Positions 23,439 to 31,530 of a DNA stretch of 64,000 bases are shown one piece after another (within the stretch, counting starts at the first letter, position 1; each line of letters begins with the position of its first letter). Origin of the DNA: 67-14 sp035502775 (GTDB lineage Bacteria; Actinomycetota; Thermoleophilia; Solirubrobacterales; 70-9); assembly GCA_035502775.1 (NCBI GenBank), contig DATJUB010000012.1, forward strand, positions 1-64,000. Direction: 5' to 3'. The notes below the pieces were generated by a model that made no database searches, had not been told where the DNA came from, and saw only the letters and a list, made by a program, of their open reading frames with translations. The translations under genes and the position numbers were made by a program.

Positions 23439-24427
23439 CGGCGATTCCCGGTGGCGAAGGCGTCGTAGCTCATGTACTCGGGGAAGCTGAGCGCGGGCGT
23501 GAACCGGGCCGCCGACCCGATCATCGCGGCGTTGTCGGTGCAGAGCTCCATCGGCACGAGCTTCAGGTCGATCCCGCGTTCCTCGCAGAGCCGGGCGACC
23601 GCCTCGCGAAGCGGGCCGTTCGCGGCCACTCCCCCGCCAAGCGCGACCTGGGGCCAGCCGTCGCGGTCGATCGCGCGGCACAGCTTGCTGACCAGCTGAT
23701 CGACCACAGCCTCCTGAAAGCCCGCGGCCAGGTCGGCCCGACTCTCCTCCACGCCCGCCTCCCCCAGTTCGCGGCAGCGGTAGACGAGAGCGGTCTTCAG
23801 GCCGCTGAAGCTGAAGTCGAGGCCCGGATCGCGGCTCATGGCGACGGGAAAGGTGAACGCATCCGGATCGCCGTCGGCCGCGAGCCGCTCCAGTGCCGGT
23901 CCGCCCGGGTAGCCGAGGCCGAGCATGCGCGCCGCCTTGTCGATCGCCTCGCCGGCGGCGTCGTCGAGGGTCTCACCGAGAACCTCGAACCCGCCGTGTT
24001 CCTTCACACCGGCGAGGATCGTGTGTCCACCGGAGGCGATCAGGCAGATGAACGGCGGCTCGATCGGGTCCGGAGCGAGGAAGTTCGCGGCCACATGCCC
24101 GTGCAGATGATCGGTCGGGATCAACGGGATCTCGCGGGGAGCGGCCATCGCCTTGGCGGTGCTCAGACCGACCAGCAGCGCGCCGATCAGGCCCGGCCCG
24201 GCGGTCACCGCGATCGCGTCGAGATCCTGCACTCCGACATCGGCCTCGATCATCGCCGAAGCGATCACCGGGGCGGTCAGTTCCAGATGATGCCGGGAAG
24301 CGACCTCGGGGACGACCCCGCCGTACTGGCTGTGAACCGCCTGCGACGAGACCACGTTGGAGAGGATGTTCGCCCCATCCAGAACCGCCGCGCAGGTGTC
24401 GTCGCAAGAGGTCTCGATCGCCAGCAT
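23435..24427 (-). CDS. tsaD: tRNA N6-threonylcarbamoyladenosine transferase subunit TsaD
   Basis: A 330-residue ASKHA-fold enzyme that, with TsaB and TsaE, transfers threonylcarbamoyl to A37 of ANN-decoding tRNAs. It starts MLAIETSCDDTCAAV; an in-frame TTG two codons upstream is possible. Key blocks are 'QAVHSQYGGVVPEVASRHH', 'AGPGLIGALLVG', the metal-binding 'HLHGHVAANFL', 'LIASGGHT', 'GEAIDKAARMLGLGYPGGP' and 'ALGGGVAANGPLRE'. All are intact. It is the last of the four-gene tsaE-tsaB-rimI-tsaD set, and its stop overlaps the glutaredoxin-like gene. Confidence 0.97.
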   Translation of the reverse strand: MLAIETSCDDTCAAVLDGANILSNVVSSQAVHSQYGGVVPEVASRHHLELTAPVIASAMIEADVGVQDLDAIAVTAGPGLIGALLVGLSTAKAMAAPREIPLIPTDHLHGHVAANFLAPDPIEPPFICLIASGGHTILAGVKEHGGFEVLGETLDDAAGEAIDKAARMLGLGYPGGPALERLAADGDPDAFTFPVAMSRDPGLDFSFSGLKTALVYRCRELGEAGVEESRADLAAGFQEAVVDQLVSKLCRAIDRDGWPQVALGGGVAANGPLREAVARLCEERGIDLKLVPMELCTDNAAMIGSAARFTPALSFPEYMSYDAFATGNRR

Positions 24428-24436
24428 CGGCAAGGC

Positions 24437-24973
24437 TCAGCGCCCCGGAAGAGGCGACATCGCCTGGTCGGGGACGCCGGCTGCCGCCGGGTCGCCCCGC
24501 CACATCACGATCGCGTCCTCGCCGTTGTCCGAGTAGTAGCCCTTGCGATGGCCGTAGCTCCGGAATCCGAAGGTTTCGTAGAGCGCGATCGCCGAGCGGT
24601 TCGAAGGCCGGACCTCGAGCGTCACCGGCGCGGCCGGCCCGATCTCGGCCAGTGCCCCCTCGATCAGGGTCGAGGCGATCCGGTGGCGCCGGTGCTCGGG
24701 CGCCACGGCGATGTTCATCAGGTGCCAGGCCGCGTCGTAGCGTGAGAAGACCGCGTATCCGACCGGACGGTCCTCGATCACGGCGGCCAGGGTCACGCTC
24801 GTGTCCTTCGACATCTCCAGCACGAACATCCCCGGCGACCAGGGGCTCGAGAACGAGCGCCGTTCAATCGAGATCACGATCGGAAGGTCGGCGAAGGTGA
24901 GTCGTCGGAGCGCCGGCGCGGTCTGTTCAGGTGCTGCCGTTGCCAGCGTCTCGTTCAAGCCAGAGTTGTGCAT
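24437..24973 (-). CDS. rimI: RimI-like ribosomal protein N-acetyltransferase
   Basis: A 178-residue GNAT acetyltransferase. Residues ~23-160 hold the fold with the acetyl-CoA loop in 'IAVAPEHRRHRIASTLIEGA', the 'NRSAIALYETFGF' motif and a C-terminal 'RKGYYSDNGEDAIVM', all typical of RimI. RimI homologues modify the N-terminus of ribosomal protein S18 or other proteins. The gene lies between tsaB and tsaD, a common bacterial order. Its ATG lies 47 bases inside tsaB, an unusually long overlap, so a later start is possible but would cut the family's N-terminal strand only slightly. Confidence 0.92.
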   Translation of the reverse strand: MHNSGLNETLATAAPEQTAPALRRLTFADLPIVISIERRSFSSPWSPGMFVLEMSKDTSVTLAAVIEDRPVGYAVFSRYDAAWHLMNIAVAPEHRRHRIASTLIEGALAEIGPAAPVTLEVRPSNRSAIALYETFGFRSYGHRKGYYSDNGEDAIVMWRGDPAAAGVPDQAMSPLPGR

Positions 24974-25628
24974 CGGGGACTCTCAGGTAGGTGGGTTCGA
25001 GGGGGATTGATTGATCGACCCGGCCGACGATGGCACCCAGTTCGCAGACCGACCGGCCCTTGAGATGATGAATGTCCGCCTCGGGCGCGGCGATCGAGAT
25101 GCCCACCCGGGTCAATTCGTCCCTGAATCGTACCGCCCCGGGACCACCGGCCAGCGGCAACCGCTCCAGATCGGCCAATCGCAGTGCCAGTTCCTCGGGC
25201 TTGGCGGCGAACGGCGCCCACTCGACCGAGCCGTCCGCCGCGTAGAGCGCGGCGAAGACCTCACCCCGGCGGGCGTCGAGCACGGCGAGCACCGGATCGA
25301 TGCCGTTGCGCATCGGCAGGGAGAGCGCCTCGAGGGTCGATACCCCGGCCAGTTCGATGCCGGCCGACAGCGCCAGACCGTTGGCGGTGGCGATGCCGAT
25401 GCGGATTCCGGTGAAAGTTCCCGGGCCCGTTCCCACCGCGACGCGCTGCACGTCGGCCCAGCCCCCGAGAGCTTCGGCACCCTCGTTCATGGTACTCAGC
25501 AGCGTTTCGCTGTGGACCGGCCGGCCATCCTCGCCGGGACCGATCGTCCTTTCGAACAGAACCTCTCCGTCGTCGGTGGCGGCGACCACGGTGTCATCTG
25601 TGGCGGTATCGAAGCCGAGGACTTTCAC
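24927..25628 (-). CDS. tsaB: t6A synthesis scaffold protein TsaB
   Basis: A 233-residue ASKHA-fold partner of TsaD. It starts MKVLGFDTATDDTVVAATD and contains the signature 'VAVGTGPGTFTGIRIGIATA' and 'LAVLDARRGEVFAALYAADG'. TsaB has no catalytic site of its own and dimerises with TsaD in the threonylcarbamoyl transferase complex. Length fits. It lies 58 bases after tsaE and overlaps rimI. Confidence 0.96.
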   Translation of the reverse strand: MKVLGFDTATDDTVVAATDDGEVLFERTIGPGEDGRPVHSETLLSTMNEGAEALGGWADVQRVAVGTGPGTFTGIRIGIATANGLALSAGIELAGVSTLEALSLPMRNGIDPVLAVLDARRGEVFAALYAADGSVEWAPFAAKPEELALRLADLERLPLAGGPGAVRFRDELTRVGISIAAPEADIHHLKGRSVCELGAIVGRVDQSIPLEPTYLRVPDAQLWLERDAGNGST

Positions 25629-25686
25629 AGTCGATCATTCTCGCAGGGGGCGAGACGGCCGTATCTGCGATGGGCGACGTCCCGGC

Positions 25687-26133
25687 TCAGCCGGATCGCT
25701 GCGGCGGACCGATCGTGATCCTGCGCGCGTCCCCGCCGAGATGGGTGAGCGTGACCTTCCTGATCCGCCCGGCCTGCGCGGCCAGGTCGGCCTCGTCATC
25801 GCCCGGCCACTCCACGAACACGATCCTGTCGTCCCCGAAGTATTCGGCGAGCAGGCCGGGATCCTCGGTGCCGATCGAGCCGATCCGGTGAAGGTCGAGA
25901 TGCGAGACGGGAACCGATCCGTTGTAGCTGCGCCCGATCGTGAAGGTCGGCGAGGGAATCGCGCCCTCCACCCCGAGCTCGCGCATCGCCGCCCTGATCA
26001 GGGTTGACTTGCCGGCGCCCACCTCGCCGACGAGCAGGACCACATCACCGGGCTCGAGACCCTCAGCGAGGCGCCGGCCGATCTCGGCGGTCCGCTCGGT
26101 GCTGTGCGATTCGATCGAGTCGGTCTCGTTCAT
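25687..26133 (-). CDS. tsaE: t6A synthesis ATPase TsaE
   Basis: A 148-residue P-loop ATPase needed to reset the TsaB-TsaD complex. The Walker A motif is GEVGAGKST, followed by 'SPTFTIGRSYNG', 'VSHLDLHRIGS' and 'IVFVEWPGD', all conserved in the YjeE family. It is the first gene of the t6A operon. The 205 bases upstream separate it from the divergent DUF2520-panC-panB operon and must carry both promoters; I see no further gene in that gap. Confidence 0.95.
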   Translation of the reverse strand: MNETDSIESHSTERTAEIGRRLAEGLEPGDVVLLVGEVGAGKSTLIRAAMRELGVEGAIPSPTFTIGRSYNGSVPVSHLDLHRIGSIGTEDPGLLAEYFGDDRIVFVEWPGDDEADLAAQAGRIRKVTLTHLGGDARRITIGPPQRSG

Positions 26134-26338
26134 CCGGTGCTCCCGGAAGGGGGTTCGGGAGCCTCGCGGAAGACGTCGAACGGATCTTCCCGGCCTGTGC
26201 TTGGATCGGCGAACACGGCAGCAGCCTATAATCGGCGGTGGCCGCCACCCGTCTCGGGGGTGGACCGAGCACCGAAAGCGACGAAACGCAGATCAACTCG
26301 ATCCGTCTGGTATCACCGTAAGGGAACTGGAACGGCAT

Positions 26339-27118
26339 ATGAACGAACGAACGAACGCGCCGCAGGCGCTAACCATCGTCGGGCCCGGAAGGGTCGGAAA
26401 CTCGATCGCCCGCGCGGCCACGGAGGCCGGCGTCGACGTCGTGCTGACCGGACGGGACTTCACCCGGGACGAGCTGGCCTCCCGGACCGTCCTGCTCTGC
26501 GTGCCCGACTCGGCGATAGCCCGGGTCGCGGAGGGCATCGCGAAGATCTGCGGCGACGGCGGGCTGCCCCGCCTCGCCGGCCACACGAGCGGTGCGACCA
26601 CGCTCGACCCCCTGCTGCCCTGCCAGACCGAAGGGGCCTTTTCGCTTCACCCCCTCCAGACCGTGCCCGACCGATCGACCGACCTGAAGGGCTGCCCCGG
26701 GGCGGTCGCCGGCAGCAATGCCCTCGCCCTCGCCACCGCGTCCGCGCTGGCCGGCGAGATCGGCATGGAACCTTTCGAGGTGGCCGAGTCCGACCGGGCG
26801 ATCTACCACGCCGCCGCCAGCATCGCCGCCAACTATCTGGTCACGCTCGAGCAGACGGCCGCCGACCTGCTCGGCGGCATCGGGGTGGCGAACCCGCGCG
26901 AGGTGCTGGCGCCCCTTGTGCGACGGTCGCTCTCGAACTGGGAGTCCCTGGGAGCCGATGCTCTCACCGGCCCGATCGCCCGCGGCGACACCGGCACGGT
27001 CGAGGCCCACCGAGCCGCGCTGGAAGTATCCGCCCCGGAGATCCTCCGGCTGTACGACGCGATGGCCGAGCGCACCCGAGCCATGGCGAACACCGCCAAG
27101 GGAGCCTCGGTCTCATGA
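26339..27118 (+). CDS. Rossmann-fold DUF2520 oxidoreductase-like protein
   Basis: A 259-residue protein whose N-terminus is an NAD(P)-binding Rossmann fold (LTIVGPGRVGNSIARAA, then 'LLCVPDSAIARVAEGIA'). The C-terminal ~120 residues fit the helical DUF2520 domain ('YHAAASIAANYLVTLEQ', 'LTGPIARGDTGTVEAH'). The central 'FSLHPLQTVPD' is typical of this family. The ATG at 26339 is used; longer in-frame extensions cross the promoter region. It overlaps panC by four bases (ATGA). No panE/ilvC-like reductase is seen here, so this protein is a candidate for the ketopantoate reduction step or a related role, by context only. Confidence 0.85.
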   Translation: MNERTNAPQALTIVGPGRVGNSIARAATEAGVDVVLTGRDFTRDELASRTVLLCVPDSAIARVAEGIAKICGDGGLPRLAGHTSGATTLDPLLPCQTEGAFSLHPLQTVPDRSTDLKGCPGAVAGSNALALATASALAGEIGMEPFEVAESDRAIYHAAASIAANYLVTLEQTAADLLGGIGVANPREVLAPLVRRSLSNWESLGADALTGPIARGDTGTVEAHRAALEVSAPEILRLYDAMAERTRAMANTAKGASVS

Positions 27119-27987
27119 GGGTCATCCGCACCCCGGCCGAGCTGGCCGAGTTCCGCGAATCGAATCGCCGGACCGGTGTCCGGGTCGGACTGGTGCCGAC
27201 CATGGGTTATCTCCACGAGGGGCACAACTCGCTGCTGAAGACGGCTCGCGACGAGTGCGACGTCGTCGTGATGAGCCTTTTCGTCAACCCCACCCAGTTC
27301 CGCGCCGGAGAGGACCTCAGCACCTATCCGCGTGATGAGGAACGTGATTTCGCGATCGCCGAGAAGTCCGGGGTCGATCTGATCTACGCGCCGCAGCCCG
27401 ACGACGTCTACCCCGCGGGTTTCGCGAGCAAGGTCGAGGTGACCGGGTTGACCGAAGTGCTCTGCGGAAGCGAGGACAGCCGCGGACCGGGCCATTTCTC
27501 GGGCGTGACCACGATCGTCGCCAAGCTGCTCAACGCCGTCGATCCGGACGTCGCCTATTTCGGACAGAAGGATGCCCAGCAGGCCACCGTGATCAAGCGC
27601 ATGGCCGAGGATCTCGACTTCCGCACCGAGATCGCGATCCTGCCCACGGTCCGCGAGCGTGACGGACTCGCGATGAGTTCCCGCAACGCCTACCTCTCAC
27701 CCGAATCGAGGGAAAGGGCCACCGCCATCTGGGCGGCGCTGCTCGAGACCGAGACGGTCTACCCGCGGGAAGGTCTTGACGCCGCCCTCGAGGCCGGCCG
27801 GGAACGGCTGGCCTCCGCCGGCATCGAACCCGAGTATTTCGAGGCCCGCTATCCCGGAACCCTCGATCCGGCGACCGACGACAGCCACGAGCCGATCCTG
27901 GTCGCGGTCGCGGCCAAGGTCGACGGCACCCGTCTGATCGACAACATCCTCATCGAGCCAACGAAGCGAACAAGGAGCACCAAATGA
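27115..27987 (+). CDS. panC: pantothenate synthetase
   Basis: A 290-residue cytoplasmic ligase joining pantoate and beta-alanine with ATP. Conserved blocks are 'LVPTMGYLHEGHNSLLK' (the HIGH-like motif HEGH), 'SLFVNPTQFRAGEDLSTYPR', 'PGHFSGVTTIVAKLLNAV', 'AYFGQKDAQQ' and the KMSKS-like 'LAMSSRNAYLS'. All active-site motifs are present. The start ATG overlaps the preceding gene's stop, and its own stop overlaps the panB ATG. Confidence 0.97.
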   Translation: MRVIRTPAELAEFRESNRRTGVRVGLVPTMGYLHEGHNSLLKTARDECDVVVMSLFVNPTQFRAGEDLSTYPRDEERDFAIAEKSGVDLIYAPQPDDVYPAGFASKVEVTGLTEVLCGSEDSRGPGHFSGVTTIVAKLLNAVDPDVAYFGQKDAQQATVIKRMAEDLDFRTEIAILPTVRERDGLAMSSRNAYLSPESRERATAIWAALLETETVYPREGLDAALEAGRERLASAGIEPEYFEARYPGTLDPATDDSHEPILVAVAAKVDGTRLIDNILIEPTKRTRSTK

Positions 27988-28904
27988 GTTCAGGAAGCAG
28001 GGAGCAAGCTGACCGTCGTCCGGTGACCCTCACCCGGCTGACCGAGATGAAGGAGGCCGGCGAACCGATCACGATGATCACCGCCTATGACTTCCCCTCC
28101 GCTCAGGTGATCGAAGAGGTCGGGGTCGAGATGGTTCTCGTCGGTGATTCCGCCGCCAACTGCGTGCTCGGCTACGACAGCACCGTTCCGGTCGGCATGG
28201 ACGAGATGACGATGCTCACCAAGGCGGTCAGGCGGGGGCTGAAGACACCGATGCTGATCGGCGATCTCCCCTTCGGCTCCTACGAGGCCTCGGACGAGCT
28301 CGCAATCGCCAGCGCCCAGCGGCTGGTCAAGGAAGCCGGCTGCGACGCGGTGAAGCTCGAGGGCGGCGGCGCCTCGGTCGATCGTGCGGCGGCGATCGTC
28401 GGTGCCGGCATTCCCGTGGTCGGGCATGTCGGTCTCACTCCCCAGACGGCGACCGCGCTCGGTGGCCTGCGGGCCCAGGGACGCACCGCGGAGGTCGCGA
28501 TCAAGGTCGCCGAGGACGCGATCGCACTCGATCAGGCGGGCTGTTTCGCGATCGTGATCGAGGCCGTTCCACAGGCGGTCACCGAGATGTTCTCGGCCAA
28601 GCTGAACGCGATCACGATCGGCATCGGCGCCGGCAACACCACCGATGGCCAGGTCCTGGTCTTCCACGACCTGGTCGGCTACAACGCGGGCCACATGGCC
28701 AAGTTCGTCAAGACCTTCGCCGATGTGCGCGGCGAGGTCAGGCGCGGAGTCGAGGGCTACGTGAGTGAAGTCCGATCGGGTGCCTTCCCCGGACCCGAGC
28801 ACGTCTACAGCGTCGACGCCGCCGAACTGGAGCGCCTCCGGCAGCGGCTCAACCGCGAAGACCTGGAATCGAGCTATTCCTGGGACTGGGAGCCGCTCAG
28901 CTAG
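27984..28904 (+). CDS. panB: 3-methyl-2-oxobutanoate hydroxymethyltransferase
   Basis: A 306-residue TIM-barrel enzyme that makes ketopantoate from ketoisovalerate and methylene-tetrahydrofolate. Signatures are 'MITAYDFPSAQVIEEVGVE', 'VGDSAANCVLGYDSTVPV', 'DAVKLEGGGA', 'VVGHVGLTPQ' and 'TIGIGAGNTTDGQVLVFHD'. The metal ligands and general acid region are intact. Pantothenate genes run DUF2520-panC-panB with four-base overlaps. Its 3' end overlaps the convergent acyltransferase gene by eight bases. Confidence 0.97.
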   Translation: MSSGSREQADRRPVTLTRLTEMKEAGEPITMITAYDFPSAQVIEEVGVEMVLVGDSAANCVLGYDSTVPVGMDEMTMLTKAVRRGLKTPMLIGDLPFGSYEASDELAIASAQRLVKEAGCDAVKLEGGGASVDRAAAIVGAGIPVVGHVGLTPQTATALGGLRAQGRTAEVAIKVAEDAIALDQAGCFAIVIEAVPQAVTEMFSAKLNAITIGIGAGNTTDGQVLVFHDLVGYNAGHMAKFVKTFADVRGEVRRGVEGYVSEVRSGAFPGPEHVYSVDAAELERLRQRLNREDLESSYSWDWEPLS

Positions 28905-29490
28905 GGCTCTTGAACTCGATCTCGCGGATCACCTCGGCCGGTGCCCCGGCGGCGATCACGCCGTCGGGCAGGTCACGGGTGACCACCGAGTTCGATCCGA
29001 TCACGCAGCGCTCACCGATGGTCACTCCACTGGTGACCACACAGTTCACGCCGAACCAGCAGTTGGAGCCGATCCTGACCGGACCCTTGGACGTGAATCC
29101 CTGCCAGGTGATCGGCATCTCGGGATCGTCGAAGCGATGGCTGGCGTCACCGACGAAGCAGCCGTTGGCGAACATCACGTGATCACCGATCTCGATCCGC
29201 TCATGGGCGGCGAGCATCACGTTGCGGTTGAGGAAACAGCCGTTCCCGATCGCGATCCGCGCCTCGGGCGCCATCGTGATCCAGCAGCCCGGTTCCAGCA
29301 TGGTGCCCTGACCGAGCTTCAGCCGGCCCGAGTCCAGCCCCTCGAGAATCTCGCCTTCGACCGGATGGCGGATGTACGCGCCCGACCGCGCCATGTGGCG
29401 ATCGATCCGGAATCTCCGGATGGGACGGTGATTGCGTTCGTACCAGCGGCGCTTGGCCCACCACATTTTCCAGCCGGATTGATCTTCCAC
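28897..29490 (-). CDS. hexapeptide-repeat acyltransferase
   Basis: A 197-residue left-handed beta-helix protein of the LbH O-acetyltransferase type. Repeated hexapeptides run from about residue 58 to 185: 'MLEPGCWITMAPEARIAIGN', 'VMLAAHERIEIGDHVMFANG', 'VRIGSNCWFGVNCVV', 'GVTIGERCVIGSNSVV'. They end in the usual 'DLPDGVIAAGAPAEVIREI'. A presumed catalytic His lies in 'VGDASHRF'. Such enzymes transfer acetyl or other acyl groups to sugars or antibiotics; the acceptor is unknown. It stands alone and converges on panB. Confidence 0.87.
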   Translation of the reverse strand: MEDQSGWKMWWAKRRWYERNHRPIRRFRIDRHMARSGAYIRHPVEGEILEGLDSGRLKLGQGTMLEPGCWITMAPEARIAIGNGCFLNRNVMLAAHERIEIGDHVMFANGCFVGDASHRFDDPEMPITWQGFTSKGPVRIGSNCWFGVNCVVTSGVTIGERCVIGSNSVVTRDLPDGVIAAGAPAEVIREIEFKSPS

Positions 29491-29550
29491 ACCACCAGCC
29501 TCGCAGAGGCGGATAGGGTTCGGCCATGACGGCCATCAGGGAAGAGAAAA

Positions 29551-30936
29551 TTGCTCAGGCGTAGAACCGCGAAGAAGAAGGCGGCCGAGGCGGCGAAACG
29601 CCAGCCGATCGATCCCTCGACGGTCCCTGAGGCGAAGGCCCCCGTGCCGGACGAGTCGGTTCCGGTCACCCCCGAAGCGGTGACCCCGCAGATCCCCGAA
29701 CCGGCGGCCACCCCGGAAGCCTCCGATGTGACCGAGACTCCCGCCCCGCCCGAAAGTCCGGAGAGTACTGTGGAACCTGAGGTTCCGGATGCCTCCGCGG
29801 CGTCCGAAGCGGCGGCATCCGAAGCTCCCGCCGCCCCCGATACTCCCGATGCCCCGGCCGTACCGGACGCCGCGGAGCCGCCGGCCACCGGGACCTTCGT
29901 TCCCGAGCCGCTGCCGGATCCGACCCCGCCCCCGACCCGTGCCACCCTGCCGCCGACCTCACCACTGGCCTCATCCCGGATCGGCACGATGGTCGGAGGG
30001 ATCGATCTCGGCGGCACCAAGATCGCCGCGGCCGTGATCGGACCTGACCATGAGGTCGTCTCGTATCGCCGCCGGCCGACCCCCGATCGCGGTGGCCCCG
30101 CCGATGTGGTCAGGGCGATGGCGCTGACCATGCAGGAGGCCGCCCGTGACGCGGGTCTCGAGGCCCATCAGCTGAAGGCAGTGGGAGTCGGCGCGCCCGG
30201 TTCGGTCGAAAGCTCCACCGGCGCCGTCAGCGGCGCCGGCAACCTGCCCGGCTGGGACGGACGGTTCCAGCTCGGAATGGCGCTGCGGGAAGCGATCGGC
30301 ACACCTGTCTCGGTCAGCAACGACGTCCAGGTCGGCACCAACGCCGAGTTCCAGCTGGGTGCCGGCGCGGGATTCAACAGCCTGCTGGGAGTCTTCTGGG
30401 GCACCGGCGTCGGCGGCGGCATCATTCTCGACGGCAAGCCCTGGAAGGGCCGGGGCCGTGCCGGGGAGATCGGCCACATGGTCGTCCGGCGCGGCGGGGC
30501 CAAGGGTCTCAACGGCCTGGTCGGCACGGTCGAGGCGTATGCCGGGCGCAAGGCGATGGAGGCCAAGGCGATCCGCGACATGAAGAAGGGACGCGAGTCT
30601 GACCTCTTCAAGATCATGGAGAAGCACGGCAAGACCCATCTGACCAGCGCCATCTGGGCCCACGCGAGAGATCAGGGAGACGAACTGGCGATCGAGCTGC
30701 TGAACCGTGCCGTCAAGGCGCTTTCGGCCGGGATCGCCTCCGCGGTGAACCTGCTCGACATCGAGGCGGTCGTCATCGGCGGCGGTCTCGGGGTCCGGTT
30801 CTCGGATTCGCTCGTGCCCGAGATCATCGACGGCATGAACGCCCATCTGCTCAATGCCGACAATCCGCCCGCGGTCCGGGTCGCCGGACTCGGCGACGAG
30901 GGCGGCGTGATCGGCGCATCGCTGCTCGTCTCCTAG
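29551..30936 (+). CDS. ROK-family sugar kinase-like protein without zinc cysteines, long disordered N-terminus
   Basis: A 461-residue protein. Residues 1-~145 are Pro/Glu/Ala/Val-rich with no predicted fold. The ROK domain starts at MVGGIDLGGTKIAAAVIG (147), with the ATP-binding DLGGTK motif. The catalytic Asp lies in 'VSVSNDVQVGTNAEFQLGAG', and 'GRAGEIGHMVV' follows. The usual zinc site CxCGxxGCxE reads AKGLNGLVGTVE, so all three cysteines are missing. Glucokinase-type activity is plausible but not assured. The TTG at 29551 gives the long form; an ATG at 29989 would give only the ROK domain. The long form keeps an open frame of ~145 codons with coding-like composition, so I keep it. Confidence 0.82.
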   Translation: MLRRRTAKKKAAEAAKRQPIDPSTVPEAKAPVPDESVPVTPEAVTPQIPEPAATPEASDVTETPAPPESPESTVEPEVPDASAASEAAASEAPAAPDTPDAPAVPDAAEPPATGTFVPEPLPDPTPPPTRATLPPTSPLASSRIGTMVGGIDLGGTKIAAAVIGPDHEVVSYRRRPTPDRGGPADVVRAMALTMQEAARDAGLEAHQLKAVGVGAPGSVESSTGAVSGAGNLPGWDGRFQLGMALREAIGTPVSVSNDVQVGTNAEFQLGAGAGFNSLLGVFWGTGVGGGIILDGKPWKGRGRAGEIGHMVVRRGGAKGLNGLVGTVEAYAGRKAMEAKAIRDMKKGRESDLFKIMEKHGKTHLTSAIWAHARDQGDELAIELLNRAVKALSAGIASAVNLLDIEAVVIGGGLGVRFSDSLVPEIIDGMNAHLLNADNPPAVRVAGLGDEGGVIGASLLVS

Positions 30937-30978
30937 CCCGCCGGACCGGCGAACACCCCCAGCTAAGGTTCGAGGACG

Positions 30979-31452
30979 ATGTTCGGCTTCCCCAACCCCG
31001 TGAACGAAAAGGCCGCCCGCTCGGTCGCGGCCTGCGTAGCATTGGTCTCCCTTCTGGGCTTGATCAGCGGCTGGCAGTGGCTGCTGATCCCGCTCTCGAT
31101 CGGCTTCTGGCTGCGGGTCCTGGCCGGTCCGCGCCTCAGTCCCTTCGGCCTGCTCGCGACCAAGGTGATCGCGCCGAGAGTGGGACCCGAGAAGCTGGTG
31201 CCGGGACCGCCGAAGCGGTTCGCCCAGGCGATCGGCGGAACGGTGACGGCCGCCGGAACCCTGCTGGTGTTCGCCTTCGGGGTCGATGCGGCCGCGCCCG
31301 CGGTCTTCGCGATCATGCTCACCTTCGCGGCCCTGGAATCCGTTTTCGGCCTCTGCGTGGGCTGCAAGATGTTCGCGATCTTGATGAGGCTCGGCGTGAT
31401 CCCCGAGGAGATCTGCGAGGCCTGCGCGGACATCTCACTCCGCCGGGCCTGA
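30979..31452 (+). CDS. DUF4395 membrane protein
   Basis: A 157-residue integral membrane protein with about four helices. It matches the DUF4395 pattern: 'FPNPVNEKAARSVAACVALV' at the start, 'GPRLSPFGLLATKVIAP', 'VPGPPKRFAQAIGG' in the middle, and 'LESVFGLCVGCKMFAI' near the end with the CxxC pair. Function is unknown; relatives are often linked to thiol or sulphur transfer genes, but no such partner is adjacent here. It follows the ROK gene by 42 bases and may share its transcript. Confidence 0.88.
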   Translation: MFGFPNPVNEKAARSVAACVALVSLLGLISGWQWLLIPLSIGFWLRVLAGPRLSPFGLLATKVIAPRVGPEKLVPGPPKRFAQAIGGTVTAAGTLLVFAFGVDAAAPAVFAIMLTFAALESVFGLCVGCKMFAILMRLGVIPEEICEACADISLRRA

Positions 31453-31530
31453 ACCCAGACCTGGACAGCGGGACGGCACCGGCATAGGCTCGTTCCACAT
31501 CCATCCGTACCACGAAATCTTGGGGGTTTC

